Shown here piece by piece: positions 48,563-62,079 of a stretch of 64,000 nt of DNA; position 1 is the first letter of the stretch; each line of letters begins with the position of its first letter. Location of the stretch: contig CM037850.1 of assembly GCA_021234535.1 (NCBI GenBank), forward strand, positions 20,510,446-20,574,445, read 5' to 3'. This stretch comes from Stichopus chloronotus. Its lineage: Eukaryota > Echinodermata > Holothuroidea > Aspidochirotida > Stichopodidae. Made by a program: the position numbers and the translations under genes. A model generated the notes under the pieces. That model was not told the origin of the DNA. It was given only the letters and a program-made list of their open reading frames with translations, and ran no database searches.

Positions 48563-51270
48563 CGCTAAGACCTAATCCGTCGTGATGTCCGTGGTGTTGT
48601 GAGAACGCCAAACAACGAATAAGAATAACTAGGGAAAATTTCGTCACTATCATTCAAGTCAACGAAAATTAAAGGTTTATATGTCCTTTCCACCCATAGA
48701 TATAGAAACTAGTATAACGCCAAGGGAATGGAGACTGCCGGTAGTGTGCTAATTGCGTCAACAAAAATCGCTCGTTTTCAAAAGAATGATCTGGTCTAAA
48801 ATGTATAAATATAGTTAGATGTTTGAAAATTTTCCTCCCTTTTGAAAGTTAAGTTCACATTGCACGTATGAAAACACATAACATGACGTATGAAACACGC
48901 TCCTTTTTTTCTTTTCTTTTTTCGAGGGAGGAGTGGGGTTTACATAAAAGGACTGCAATATACCAATTTAGCGTTCTCCAATTTTGTACATGTCTATGGA
49001 TGTACTTGTTTCAGGGTCAACGGTTAAAAAAGGTTGTATATTTCCTTTAAAATATGCAGCGAACTGCAAACTCACTAACAAGGGAAATAGACAAATCATA
49101 TACAGAACTGGTGACCACTCAGCAGTAAATTTTGTTATAAAATCTGTCTTCATTTATATAAAAAATATCAGATACTAACAAAAGTGCGCCGACAATAATA
49201 TAATGGAACTAATATCAGCGTCGATATAAGGCAATGTGAGTGTTGTTTACTACATTTGGAAAACAAGCTTAAGGATGCATGGAATGTGTAGTATTATCCA
49301 TGATAGCATTTGGATATAATTACACACTTGCGTCAGAAACAAGGTGTAAGAATGGTTCAGAAAGGCTTGCGAGGTATAAGATTCGATTTCTGCCCCCTGG
49401 TAAAGAGAACGCCAAAAGAACAAAGACCCCTCGTTATGTGATTATCATATGATGAGCATACTATGCGTAAATGTATCCATAGTAAATTTATACTTAGTAA
49501 ATGTATAGCATTTACTATTGAAAAAAAAAAACTGATTCTTGGTGAAAGGCTCTTAATGATCCTAGGAAAATGGTTGATCATGAAACGATAGGGATCAAAG
49601 TTACCAGTTTAAATGAAAGGTCAGTAATTGTTAAGCAAGAGACTTGAACTTCATTAAAAATGTGGTCAGTTTAATCATTGAGTCATGAAAGTCATGCAGA
49701 ATACATTTACAGACACTATGATGCAGTGTTGAAGAAACAACGATGAAAATCGAACGTGAAAATGAACTTGCGTTACCAAACATTTCGTTAGTGTTCCAGC
49801 TCTAAAATTAAGGTTGAATGATGAACGTTGAGGTAACTTTAGTGGTACTACGACGCACTTCAGTAGTTGATTAGTGGCTAATTTTACGCCAATGGGTGCG
49901 AGCTAATAACATACTAATGCTATCCAAACGTAGGACGTCAAATCTGATATATCTGCAGATCGAAAATAAAAGACAACATCACAAGTGGGAAAGCAAAATT
50001 TGTTCCTTTCCACTGAAGTCTAGTACTGAAGTTTGTTTACAAACAGATAACAGTGTACTAGACCTTGCAAATTTTCTCAGCAGAGACAAGAACCGTTGCG
50101 ATTTGAGCTTTGGATCTTGAATTTTCTGTTTCGGGAACAACTTTTATCTATTGGATACCTCCCCATGAAACACACGATGGTGGAAAGTAGGTGCATCTCA
50201 ACGTCATCTGTTCCCTTTCCTGGAACAAAAAAGACTTTACATTTTATATATAACTTGAATGATATAATAATAAAATTTTAATGTACACAATAATATATCT
50301 ATATATCTTATAATGTACACAATGCTATCAGCATTGGTATACAACGATGTCAGCTTTATTTGATGACTGGGGATGGTACTTTCTACTCCTATGATAGCTT
50401 TATCCAGGAATACCAAATTCCTTGTGACTTTCTGCAATGTTACGTTGAGTCCTTGATAATTTAATCTCACTGCTTTGGAATGAAATTCATGGTGGAAGAC
50501 TTTTTATTCCAATTTTCCCTATTAACCGTTATCTAAACAGTATAAATTCATGCCGTGTCTTTAATTTAAAGTCTATTTACAACAGGTCAATTCAAGACGT
50601 AAACTGTGGCCACAAATCTTACACTAGGTGATGCCAAATGTTCAGATTAAACAAAGCAGTCTAATCTCTTTCCTCTAGTATACTCCCTTTCAACATGCTA
50701 AAGAGACTATGCCATGATAGTTTCGATACAGGGGGAGCCATAGCTTTTGGGATATGATCAAGGATGAAGTATGTAGGATACTGGACCAGATAATACAGAG
50801 AAAACCAATGAGGCATTTTTTTCCCTATAACTGTTCTCACCCTGGTTAACTCTGCCATTAATTTTCATAAGTAATACTGGTATTTCAGGGGTTAGTTAAA
50901 AAAAAAATCTACTTCACTGTTCGGAAACAAGTCGGTCAGGAGATTACTTCAATTGTTCTCTTTATTTGGTAATGTAAATTGCAGAATTTTTTTACTAAAT
51001 AAGTATAGATTGTTTGAGTTTCTGACAGATTATTTTCCGATCCAAGGACATAGGCATACTTTATTGAGTTATATAAGAAGTAAAGAATGGGGGAGGTTTC
51101 CTTGGTTCCCTTCAATTACATTTATAATAAAACAAGTTACTTAAGTTAGAATATAACAAGGAAACTCTCAAGTTTTCCAAGCTTTTGATTTACTAATATG
51201 AAATCGATTATTCTCTTCAAAACTAATAATAGTTCAACTACCCGGGATGAAATTACTCCACAGGAAAGTA
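48563..51270. other. upstream intergenic region
   Basis: 5' flank of the collagen-Tie gene and the stretch before the foldback block. Short frames at 50.24-50.86 kb show no family signature. No clear TATA box or CpG patch was identified. Confidence 0.4.
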
Positions 51271-51272
51271 TA

Positions 51273-51550
51273 CACTGAAAACTTAAACTAGTCACAGACG
51301 TCACTGACCATCGATTGCGTTAGTCAATAGATTGGTCAGTCGCTACGGACTAACCAAAGCTCACCAAATTGGTCGGTGATATTAGTCCGTTAATTACCGA
51401 TCAGTGATATTTCTTCACTGACTAGAATAGTTGAACGGACTAGAGTGAATAACATTGACAGACAAGACAGTTTCGACGGACAAGTTTGACCGACTAACAT
51501 TTTGGACTGACCAAACATACCGACTAGCGTTACCGACCAACACTCCCGAC
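51273..51550. repeat. left arm of GACTAG/CGGT-type repeats
   Basis: It has tens of short words such as ggtcagtc, ggactaac, ggtcggtg, gaccgactaac and taccgaccaac, more diverged than in the right arm. Confidence 0.75.
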
Positions 51551-51689
51551 CAGCAATTGGGCTATCGTAAGCATGCTATAAATAGACCTTCTCAGGCCCA
51601 GAGCGTTGACCAGGCCTGTGGGGGAACTTGATATCAAATATTCACATATTGCAAATCGATGCATCGTCGAATTAATGTTGGGACGATTC

Positions 51690-51735
51690 AACGTCCATCG
51701 ACGTTGGGTCGACGTCAAGTCTTTTGCCGATGTCT
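51690..51735. repeat. GACGTTGGGTCGACGT palindromic patch
   Basis: gattcaacgtccatcgacgt followed by tgggtcgacgtcaag forms overlapping palindromes just inside the left arm, as seen in small inverted-repeat elements. Confidence 0.4.
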
Positions 51736-52192
51736 TACTCGTTCGCTGATATGGAAATGAGCACAGCCCCGGATGGACTAAACTTTTCACCAGTTTTCTC
51801 TCGAGTCATACGACACCCCTTCCCATCACGCCTACGGTACCTACCCGATTTTCTTTGGGGGAGGGGGAGCGAGGTTCTGTACGAATTCTGAAGACATCAT
51901 TATTTATTAGTTGGTGACCCGAACTCTCTGTCAGACGGACTAATGGATTGCCCTCCATGGAATATGAGTATTTTTTCCGTCTTCGCCCTCACAAGTAGCC
52001 CATAGGCCTAGGCCCACGCATACCGAAAAGTTAACGTATATTGATGGAGAGATTGGCATACCGCGCGTATCCTCACCACTACGGCTACGCATGCTGCAGT
52101 TCCCATTGACGCTCTTTGTCTCAGCCCCGAGTTTTAAGGCCTGCAAGTTTTGCCCGAATTGTTGAACCTTTGTCTTAATTTTGGGTGTCTAG

Positions 52193-52450
52193 CATGGGCG
52201 TCCGCAGAAAAAAAAAATTCAGGAGGGGGGCAAAATTTTCTTGGGGGCAAAAGGTCTGCAACACCATGAGTTTGCGCGAAGCGCAAGAAAATTTTGGCCC
52301 GAAATGCCTCCTAGATCGCTGGAAAGGCCATTTTTAAAGCCTATTTACCTCATATAAATAGGGAAAACACGTTTTGTTCGCTTTTTTTCTTTATTTTTAT
52401 ACGTTTTTTCAAATTTTTGATTTTCCGGGGGGGGGGGGAGTGCCAGTCAG
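52193..52450. repeat. repeat-like patch with GGCGTCCGCAG start and GCGAAGCGC motif
   Basis: catgggcgtccgcag, a run of a and g with ggggggcaaaatt, then ttgcgcgaagcgcaagaaaa is a composition I associate with dispersed repeats in marine invertebrates. No second copy is in this window. Confidence 0.35.
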
Positions 52451-53099
52451 TTGTCCATATTTGGAATTGCTCGTCATAGGTTGTTATGAGGCAGTTCTCA
52501 AGAATCGGGCCATAACGATATGAACTTTGAACTCTTGAATGCAGGCTTTGAGAGGCTAGTAAATCTGTTCGATTTTTTCCATGCACAGATAAGATAGTTG
52601 CCCCATCAGCGTCAACAACACCAAATATTCACATACAAAATATCTGCATTAGTCTTATTGTAATTGGTGTAAGATGAAATAATGTGACCACTTCTTCTTT
52701 CTGGAAACGGTGACACATCCACAGGAGCGGACAATACTTCACCACGCAACGCATTTGAACTTTTCAAGTCACAGCAGCTTCACCATGGACTGTTGAAAAG
52801 ATGGATCACTGGATAAGACTTCCCGCCTTGTCCGCTCCCCCACGTGCCCTTGCGTGAGTTTTTTTTTTTTTTTTTTCACAGTATAGCGAGGCGGAATGTC
52901 AATTGCACTGACCAATCAGTTTCTTGGAAATAGGCCGCGCCCCTAATTCCAAAATAACAGCTTTTGGACCCTTTTTTCGTAATTCTGACACCTGATTATG
53001 AAAGAACGGGTTAAGAATACCATCACCGCCGTAATCGTAGACCCAGCCCCCTAACCATGATTTTAAAACAAATTTAAAAATTTGCTAAAAACAGATTTT

Positions 53100-53429
53100 C
53101 CCCTCGCTGACGTACGAATAAAAAACTAGCCTCCCGCGCGCGGCATAGATCTACATGTATGCATCCGGGATATACCCCTGAGCTGTACTGTCCGCACGTA
53201 CACACACGTACACACGTACGTACGTTGATCTGTGTGATTTCAAATAACGGCGTATATACCGTACCACCACGTTTGATAGAAATATAATCATAACGCGTAC
53301 GACAAGCGTCGTTTCAACGAACGTTAGAACGAGTGGAGTTTGAATCTTCTAATATCCGAAGGATCGTAATCAGTACTGATTCTAATTCATCAGATCATAT
53401 TACCAGACAACACAACCTCGGTGGTCACG
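53100..53429 (+). promoter_or_regulatory. CpG-richer 5' region of the C2H2/SAMD3-like gene
   Basis: Patches such as cctcccgcgcgcggcat and repeated cgtacacacgtacgtacg raise CpG locally just upstream of the candidate start codon at 53430. No TATA box was fixed. Confidence 0.35.
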
Positions 53430-53455
53430 ATGGATAATAATGAGGAGACTGTTGT
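53430..53455 (+). CDS. candidate start exon of the C2H2/SAMD3-like gene
   Basis: ATG in context cacgatgg, eight codons MDNNEETV plus two bases, then a consensus donor gtaagt. It is short, and its carried phase does not match the finger exon directly. Confidence 0.4.
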
Positions 53456-56400
53456 GTAAGTCGATTATTTTTAAATCTGAATTTCCATTCTTGTCTGTGT
53501 CGGACATGTACATAGGCCTAGCTAGTAAATGTGTACACACTAACGTTACGCTACTTCGCCTAGCCTAGGCTATAGTCAAATAGGACATTCTTAAAACAGG
53601 CACAGTACTGTACAGTACATGTTCTCTCACAGGGCTTCTGAGAAGTTGCATTACAGCCTAAAGTTAACAACTTACAGGCGACAACTGCATTTCATCATTT
53701 ACTTTCATAGCCTAGGCCACAACAATGAAAGTCGCAGTTTACCGCCCACCTCCTGCGTCTTCGTTGACCTACCTACATTTCTCATAATAGCTAATCACAA
53801 AGTCTTCACCTTTATTCAGTAAATGGGTGATTTTCTAAATAAGGGTACCAATGACAAAAATACACTTTCAAAGGCTTCTGCCGTGCGAGCGTAATTTTGA
53901 TTGTTTTTATTTTGTCACAATAACGTAGAGTAATTACATAATTACCACAACATTTGTATCATGGTCATAAATCCTCAAGATTTGGGGAAAATAAGCACCA
54001 AAAGTGGCCATTTTCGGGCCAAAAATTATGACATTTAAAGATACGATTTGAAAATTTAGATTTCCCCTTGTTTAATGGCTTGTTTTGTATAGAGTTCAAC
54101 ATGAATTGAAGACAGCATACAAATTATGACAACCAAGCACAAGCTCAATAAAAAATGTTGACATTTAATTGATTGAAGAAAATTGATCACAGAGGTTTCG
54201 CGTGTAAACTTTTGTGTCACACTTTACGCGTGAAACTTTCCTACTCCTTTTCCAATATTATAGCTCTAGTTGGGTTCTGTAATCCTCTCCAGTAGTTTGA
54301 AAATTGTTAAGGCCTTGGCACTCAGGCTGTTTCAAGCAGTAAACAATATGGAGAGAAATTTCAACATAAATACAAATACAAGATCATTTTCAATTTTGAA
54401 GACTAGTTTGGTGTCCCACTTAAAGTTTACGATGTGAAAATTGACCTTGAAACCAAAGTTATGTACTAAAGTTCGAACTCTCAAATGTCTTGTTAAATTT
54501 CACCATCTTAAAGGGCAAATGCAGTCACCCCAATTTGAACAAGGATAGTAGTCTACACTAGTTTGTGAATGGCCCTTGCCAATCATATGAGATGATGTGA
54601 CAACATGTTTTTCACTGAATTGTGAAATTTACAAGAAGTAATACCTTGGTTTACCTTGAATGTTGAATATTTAAGTCTTAAAATATCCTGAAAGCTTCTT
54701 GGAAGAAAAATAAAAAGGAAATTACAAAATTTAGTTGTTAGTTCAACATAATTTTGGGGCGACTGCTCTTGACCTTTAATGTGACATACAGTAACTGACA
54801 TTTGACATGCCCTTTGTGAAATTTTACTGGCTGCTTTAAAATTTGAAATATTAGGAAGTCTAGTTTTGGTGTCCCCCGTACTTCTTTACACGGGAAACAA
54901 ATGTTTTCGTACCACACAATTAAGATAAACCATGCATTGAGAAATGAATGTTTTTTTTTTTGCTTCAAAATATTAAAATTATTTATATAATACCCTTAAA
55001 TGCTCTGAAAAAGACATATTTATGGAATTAATGTGAGAAATGTAACTTGGTGTCACAATTTACACATGAAATATATTTTTCCCCACATAAGGCCATTTTG
55101 TGAATGTAAATAATTCATCTTCCCTTGATTGGAACTTAACCTCCTCCTCAGTTTTCAGGAAATTAGTATAAGACAAATGAAATAACTGTCCCATAGAAAA
55201 AGAAACATAAAAAGTGAATTTCATGCCAAAAATGGCATGTCACAACTTGGTACCCCCAAAAAGAAAATCACCCAAATATAACAATCCTGCCATCTGCTGC
55301 AAGATTTGAAGACAGTGGAAGCATGTATAGGCCTACAACGTTATCCAGGGTTGGTCGATTTAAATGAAGTTGATTCTGTTTTCTATAATTTTGAAGAAAA
55401 GTCAGCTAGCCTGGGAGTTTACCTTTGTGGCTTTTGAAATGTTGGCCGATTACACATATAATTCTGATTTTTTTCAACAGATCCCAGTGGTACATTGGTA
55501 GCCGAGTTTGCAGTACAGTAGAACAGTAGCAATCCACCGTGTTCATTTTGAGCCTATTTTGTCATTCAGGTGTTCAGGCTGATGTATACCTACACCATCA
55601 AATCTAGAAACACTGTAATTTCACAAGGTCACTGGTCACATGAAGTATTTCCTAGTTTGTTTGATTGTCTAATCATCAAGTGTGCTTTAGTGGTTCCATT
55701 TGTTTACTAATGTCACTGTTACATGTTCTTGTGCACCACTGCCTTGTAATTGTTTTGGAAGCATGTCTAACTCACAGTATAGTCTATGAATATTATCAAT
55801 GTTTTTTTCCTTCACACTGGAGAAATTGCATATAGCTGTTCAAGTTGTGAGTTTCTCACTCCAGAATTTGAAATCCCTATCAAGCACTACAGATATCAGC
55901 ATGTAAATGAACCAAATTTCAAGATTGTGTGTGGTATAGATGGCTGTGCAAAGAGATACTCAAACGTTCGTGTATTCAGACGGCATATCAGGCAAAAACA
56001 TGAAATTTGGTATGGAGGGCAGGCTCCCAATGATCACATTGTTGGAGGTGGTGATGTAGCTGACCTTGGTCAACCAGACGAAGTTCAACCAGACCAAGGT
56101 GGACAACCTGTACATGCAAATATGCCAGTTGCAGCAAGGGAAATTGAATTTGATGCTGTTGCAGAGGCTTCAATGTTTCTAATGAGGTTGAGGGAGGTAC
56201 ACAAAACTCCACAAGCTGCTTGTTCACTTGTCGCAAACGAGTTTGTTGATCTGCTCAAACATCAAAGACAAAGTATGGAACAGGAACTCCATAGTTTGTC
56301 GGTACGATCTGGTACAAATCCTGATCTCCTAAATGAGTTTGGTTTGGTAGAATTGTTCCAAGAGAGTGAACTAGAGAATGCTTTCAGTGTGTTTTCCCAT

Positions 56401-59400
56401 GCCAGAAACCTTCATAAATACATGAAGGAAACACATTCGGTAGTTGAACCATGTGAATATGTTCTTGGTAGGGATGCTGAGAGTGGCAAAGAACATACAA
56501 TGCAGTATGTTCCCATCCTTCAAACTCTGGTGGCATTGTTACAGTTGGATGACATTCTTGGGGAAGTATATGGTGGCCATTCGAGCTGCCAGGAGGCAAC
56601 TATTCCATCCTTCTCCCAGTACCATTATTTTACGTCCCCATCCGATGGACACCAGCATACTCCAAAACAGAATGAGGGGGAGAGATTTTATTTTTCAATT
56701 CTCGCCTGAAGCTATTCTTTACAGCTGACTGCCAAAAGCCAGTGGAAAAAAATGACAATTTCCCGGCAAGCTAAGCAAATTTTCCCTCCAGGATATCAAG
56801 ATTTCACAACAATTTCTTATGTGTTTCTTTATTTTAGCAAGAAAAATTTCCCTCTACATACCAAATTTCCCTGCAAGGAGCTTCCCATACTCCTGTTTTG
56901 TTCCAGCTTTGCTGCCGAGAACTACTGCAAAACCTTGAAACGATCCCCACTAATGCTCATGCACTGCACCAAAGCAGGACCAGCAACTTAAGAAGATGTA
57001 CCAGGAACATGTAAAACACAAACTGCAAGTGCAGCCACGTCTGACTAAGACTCAACCCAGGGATCAGCTGGAATTGATCTTGGGATCTCTTGCATGCAGA
57101 GCGAATGCTGATACCACCTGGCCATTCTCCCACCAGTCTTGGGATACTGATTTTTTCTCTTTACCTTACTAGGAATGTCTGAATTTTATACAATATCTAT
57201 TATTCAATGCAAATTTAATTCCTTTTCATCTGTGCAGCTCTCTGAAGAAATGCAGAGAGTGAAGGAGGATTCTGTGCCCCTAATGAAGCATCTCTTAGTG
57301 GGTTTGGAGAAGTACAGCCTGACCTTGCTGCGGAAGGCTCGAGGGAGGAGGACTACTCGTAAGTTTCTCCAGGAGATAGTGGAAGCGATTCCACTCTACC
57401 AAGAAGAAGAGGGAAGGTAAGGAGAATTATATAATGTCTAATTATATTTTTTTGTTTATTGGACGATATCTGGTCACATGATGTTGATTGAAAGTGTTAT
57501 TCCATGATTGTGCAGACAATTCCCATAAATAAGTGCTAATCAACGACCGTGCAACTAATGCTGTGTTCCTTTGATCTCATATGGACCATTATCACCGCTG
57601 GTGAATTGCGTTCCAAGGAAACAAGTCGTGACTATCGTAGGGTGCGCATTGCTCGCTCTAGACATGTATTAGCAATGTTGAGAATGTTACGTCTCGTTTT
57701 CAAAGATTCTTCAAATAAAACGCAAAACTAATTCGCGATAAATTTCCCGTAATTGAAATACTGTATTGCCGGTGGTGCGGGAATTTACACGGGGCCGTTT
57801 CCCTTCGTTTGTTCATGACCAACGCCCTACGTAACAGCGCAGGCAATGCACTGGCCTTGCATTAGGTATTACACACTGTACTCGGTGTGATTCGTAGGTG
57901 AATGAAAGGTTAAACAACGATGAACAGTGCATTAATTACAGGATAATGCACGAGCGCGGGCTTAACGAAGCGATGCACGAGGGCGAAGCCTGAGTGCATC
58001 CAGCGCAAGGATTAACCCGTGCGAGTGAATTATCCTGTATTTAATGCACAGGTCCAGAGTTGTACCTTGTTCATTCAAATACAACAATTTTTTTTCATTC
58101 AATTGACCGTGGGTCGGTGATTTTACTCTTAATTAATTTACCGTGCGTTGATCCATTTACCGTGGGTTAACCGGAGGATCAACCACGGTTTCCCAACCGC
58201 AATTGACCAATAGGAGTTGAGTATTATTACCAAGCCTGAGTTTCCATCTTTCCAGTTGCTACAGTACGTACACCAAATCATGGCACAGTGTTTTCCGCAA
58301 GCTTTCGAGAGGCAACTGCGTGCGTCTAAGAGCCAGGAGCTCTGGTTAACAAAAAATTCTGGTTGGTGTTTGCTAATCTTGTTATTTTTAGAAATTGCTG
58401 TCGTGCCCTTATTGAAAATTGAAAATGGCCGTAATGCCCCAACTAATGGCCTTGGTGCCCTCAAAAATGGGAACTGAGCGAAGGCCAAATGGCCATGCCC
58501 CTTGAGATCTGAAGGTCGAGGCCTGCCATTGCACTCCAAAACATTATCTGTATAATATTCAACTGGTAATTTGTTTGAGCAGCATCCAACTGTACATAGG
58601 TGTGGTAATTCACAAGTATTATTTTGCTCTATAAACATCAGTATGTCACATTCTTCCTTATTCATTTTGTTCAATCAACAATTTCAAGTGAAGGTTATTT
58701 TATTTCTACAAGTTCAGGATGTCACTGATGGCTCTGTGAACCTACTCTACCTGGCAGAGTTGTAATTGCTACATCACTCCACAAAAGCTCCGTACTTTCC
58801 CTCTGAATGGCTTGCACACATCATGTTGAATATTCAATAGCCTGGACTGCAGTCCTATGTGGCTGTTAAACACATTCGTGACACTCAAGGGAAAATTTGG
58901 TCCTACTCACAACAAACAAAAGCTTGTTAGATGAATCCATTAGCATTGTTCATGATGACTGACCTTAGCTGCTGTTTTTAGATTTTCGACATATTCCTTA
59001 AAATGACTGTATCCATCATCGGAAAACATACCACTGATGCCAGTGATTGACTCTCTGCAGGTATACGTGATATACCATTCATTTACCTCCCATGTGCAGT
59101 TCTACGTATTCATTCGTAAGCTGAATGGGCATTGTTTGGTATTTAAATAAATTAAACATCCACCCTTGTAGCTTCATATCAGTTGTCTTTGAGTTGGGTT
59201 CTGAGGACTTGAAAGATATGCCATAATGGGTGGCAATTGTTCTAGGAATATGTTCAGAAAGTTAACTTTGTCTCTGTGTGACTTAAATGGAGATGAGAAG
59301 AAATTCCTAGTCTACTCTATTTGCCTTATTTTAATAGGCAAAAAATAGTTCAATATTCTGGAAAACAGGAGGGCCATTCTTTTTATGTAACACAAACTTC

Positions 59401-60541
59401 ATTTTCTCTGTTGTAGATGCAAGACTGGCAGCAACATTTCTTTCCATCCCTGGATTGTTCCAAGAGCGCATCACAGATATCTTCATCCCAGTTACCAAAA
59501 GTGTAAGTATTCAAATGTGAGCTATGAACATGGTGCAGATTAAGTTCAAAGGATTCTGTAAGGGTTGAACAAGTGTACTCGCTACATCTGTTTAAACCAA
59601 GTGGCTCCAAAAATCTTCTCATGTAACCTTGGAATTAAGCAAATAACCATGTCTTCAGCTGGACCTAAATTGTGGCGGAGTTGCACGAAACTGAATTTCT
59701 CTTGGGAGCTCATTGCACATGCGGGGCACACAGACGGTGAAGACACAGCCACAAAATTTTTTGCATCTGGACCTAGGAACATCCAAATTCATCTTACTGT
59801 TAGTTCCTAGTAATTCACTACGATATGCGGGGCTCCATCATTCAGACACTTCTACACAGTCATGAGGATTGTAAGCTTGACATGTAAGACAATTGGGAGC
59901 CAGTCTAATTTTTCTAGACAACACCTCACCTCAGACATGTTACAGGAGTGTCATGTTGTATGGTAGCTCCAAAACCTGTACAGACAAGGTGGAATACCTG
60001 ACTCGACTGTAGAGATTGGGCCAGTTTTGCTTCCTTGTGGGACAACAAAACATGAATCTTTTGGGGGATGGGTATTTGTCACCTTTCCTGATCTTTAATT
60101 CCCTTGGTGACAAGTAGCTCTTGCACCACTCCAGACAGTCACCCAATACCCCAACAGGGTTCTGTGCAGTACCTGTTCAAATAGCACCTGGCCATAAGCA
60201 GTTCTAGTGTCAACCACATGTCTGCATGTTTTTTGTTTTTTTTTCAGACGGAAATTGCAACTCATCTGGGGATGGATGGCTCGACACCATTCACAAGCGA
60301 GCAGTTCAGTCTAGTGATCGACGGACTTGTGGTCGCCCAATCATCCACAATTTTGGGAGCTGCCACCACCTGGATTGAGGCATTTTATGTTTTCAATCAG
60401 GGCTATCCGACCCCTGTAAGCAAGTCACTGACTTTCCTGCAGCAGATAGTCTTGAACATTGATGCCAAGCTCCCGATGTCAAAGACAATGAGATTGAAGG
60501 TGAATGAGCTAAACGCTGCACAATGTGCAGGGCTGGCCTAG
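53430..60541 (+). CDS. C2H2 zinc-finger / SAMD3-like multicopy protein
   Basis: Candidate exons: 53430-53455 (MDNNEETV, donor gtaagt); a long exon from about 55823 to a likely donor at 56566; 57238-57416; 59424-59502; 60248-60541 (TAG). Two C2H2 fingers come first: C-S-S-C...H-Y-R-Y-Q-H and CGIDGCAKRYSNVRVFRRHI with RQKH. Then a helical region follows (ASMFLMRLREVHKTPQAACS; EPCEYVLGRD...MQYVPILQTL). The 3' exons (RVKEDSVPLMKHLLVGLEKY; FLSIPGLFQERITDIFIPVT; GAATTWIEAFYVFNQGYPTP) resemble the C-terminus of proteins annotated SAMD3-like in fish and marine invertebrates, which are multicopy and of unknown function. Phases of exon 1 and the finger exon do not match, so an exon is missing between them. 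The middle of the usual protein also seems absent. Family assignment is from memory of the pattern. Confidence 0.5.
55823..56709 (+). CDS. C2H2 finger exon with conserved helical region
   Basis: A T-rich tract and cactggag precede the frame IAYSCSSCEFLTPEFEIPIK. If this were read as a start exon, ATG at 55786 gives the same frame. Two C2H2 fingers lie at 55834-56001, then a low-complexity Gln/Gly linker, then helical segments. A donor gtatat at 56566 after LQLDDILGE would end the conserved part in phase 0. The open frame itself runs to TGA at 56709, and the last 48 codons look non-conserved. Confidence 0.6.
57238..57416 (+). CDS. SAMD3-like C-terminal region, exon 1
   Basis: Acceptor catctgtgcag, donor gtaagg, phase 0 in, two bases carried: LSEEMQRVKEDSVPLMKHLL, then VGLEKYSLTLLRKARGRRTT and EIVEAIPLYQEEEG. 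Confidence 0.6.
57930..58040. repeat. TGCACGAG...CTCGTGCA-type palindromic repeat
   Basis: ataatgcacgagcgcgggct and gatgcacgagggcgaagcct are followed by gagtgcat and inverted gtgaattatcctgtatttaa. This is a small inverted-repeat element inside an intron of the C2H2 gene. Confidence 0.5.
59424..59502 (+). CDS. SAMD3-like C-terminal region, exon 2
   Basis: The conserved frame LAATFLSIPGLFQERITDIF then IPVTKS ends at donor gtaagt in phase 0. To keep frame with the previous exon, the acceptor must be gcaag at 59419-59423. The stronger-looking tag seven bases earlier (59415-59416) would break it, unless another exon intervenes. Confidence 0.55.
60248..60541 (+). CDS. SAMD3-like C-terminal region, last exon
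   Basis: Acceptor gtttttttttcag. 97 codons then TAG: TEIATHLGMDGSTPFTSEQF, LVIDGLVVAQSSTILGAATT, then VFNQGYPTP and FLQQIVLNIDAKLP. The hydrophobic spacing around L.G...V.N..YP matches the C-terminal end of SAMD3-like proteins. Confidence 0.6.
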   Translation, partial: TEIATHLGMDGSTPFTSEQFSLVIDGLVVAQSSTILGAATTWIEAFYVFNQGYPTPVSKSLTFLQQIVLNIDAKLPMSKTMRLKVNELNAAQCAGLA

Positions 60542-62079
60542 ATCACGGTCTAGAATATGTGGTCTTTTTTGTCTCGCCTAAACTTGTTTGAGTGGGAGAC
60601 TCAGCGGTCACTCAAGGTAGTTGTATTTGTCATTTGCTTGTTATCAAGTTGATCTTGCCATTACTTGTGAATCCATTTGTCACATATATCCTCTTGAGCA
60701 TGCATCACAGATTAACTTCACATGGTGAGAGACGGTTTATTTACATGAATTCTAAGTAATGCATCTCTTGTTCTTGCACATCCAGTACTTTGTTAATAGC
60801 AGATACTAAACAGTTCAGTTCCAAAAGAATTTCATTACTAAAAAGTGTTCCTGTGTAGCCTAACCTATCCCTTCTAGGTCCACTTAGTTGTGTGTTATGA
60901 ACTATGTGAATCATTTTTCGACTGTCTACCCTATGCACAACATGACAAAAGTATGGGATTCACTCCCACGTTGTGTTGGCCGGTGTGATGACCTACTTAA
61001 CAACTTGAGACACCTTGTATAGCATGTTAATGGAGTGGATGGCCTTCATATGCTGACAATAAGTGAATAGTGCTAACAAAAGCACCCAGGTTCAGCCAGT
61101 ATACATTTACACCTCAGATTGCCTTGTTTGGCCGAACTGTCCCTTTAGGGGACATCATACAATCCATTTTCATGATATCGTATAGAATATTCAAACCTGG
61201 ACACAATTCACATTCTGAATCTGAAAGGTTGTGTGACATGCCACCAAAAAGAGCTGTTTCACTTGTGGTTAAAGAATTAAGTCCTTCAATGAAAGATCTG
61301 TTGGAATTATTTCAATATCTTTTACCGTTCTCAAAATATGGGTCTTCAAAGTTTGATGGTTTCTGAAGAAACTAATTGCTGTGCAAAAGTAATGATGTGG
61401 AGTGTTGCACAGTGTGAAATTTCTTTTGTTAACCCTATATAAATTATATCTTAATCACTGATCATACATATTACAGTTTGGTGAGTGATATGAATATTTT
61501 TCAAGGAAAAAATTTTAACTTTTATATTACACCCCTCAGTGTCCTTGAAATTAATTTTGAAAAAAAAAAACAAAGACTGACATGTGCCACATATGGTATG
61601 TCCCTCTTTCGATGTCACATATTTGCATATTTAGCTCATGTTTATTCATGATACAAGTGTGAAATAGAAATTTACCTGTAAAATAGTCAATATTTGATGG
61701 ATTGTAATGGGAATTGTGGTTATTTTCTGGATTTTTAATGCTTTTTACATCAAATATCCAACTATAATATTTCCATGCCATGCGACCTTGAAGTATTATG
61801 CTACGGGGAGTGTGCTAGCTTGTAAGTTCATCTTAAAGTTACTCATCCAAGTGCAATGTGCAAACCTTGATCTGACTCTTTTGTGTTCTATTTCCTTATT
61901 ATCTAATTGTTTGTTATCCTAACTACTGTACATCTAAACGAGAGGTGGAGCTGAATATAGTGAACAGAGTTAACTTGCTGTTGTGTTCCTGTTTATCATT
62001 TTGTAGCGCCCTGTTCAATCCCTGTGACTGAAACTGGATCAGGCACGTCCATTGGTATTGACTAGGGGACTGATCGACC
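60542..62079 (+). other. 3' flank of the C2H2/SAMD3-like gene inside the block
   Basis: Non-coding as far as visible; probably 3' UTR and element interior up to the right arm. Confidence 0.4.

Noticed and set aside
50237..50858. Two minus-strand frames that could be element remnants
   Set aside because: No reverse transcriptase, integrase or transposase motif could be recognised.
58138..58674. 178-residue minus-strand open frame
   Set aside because: Part of it is a repeat-like GGCC-rich patch, there is no domain signature, and it lies antisense in an intron of the plus-strand gene.
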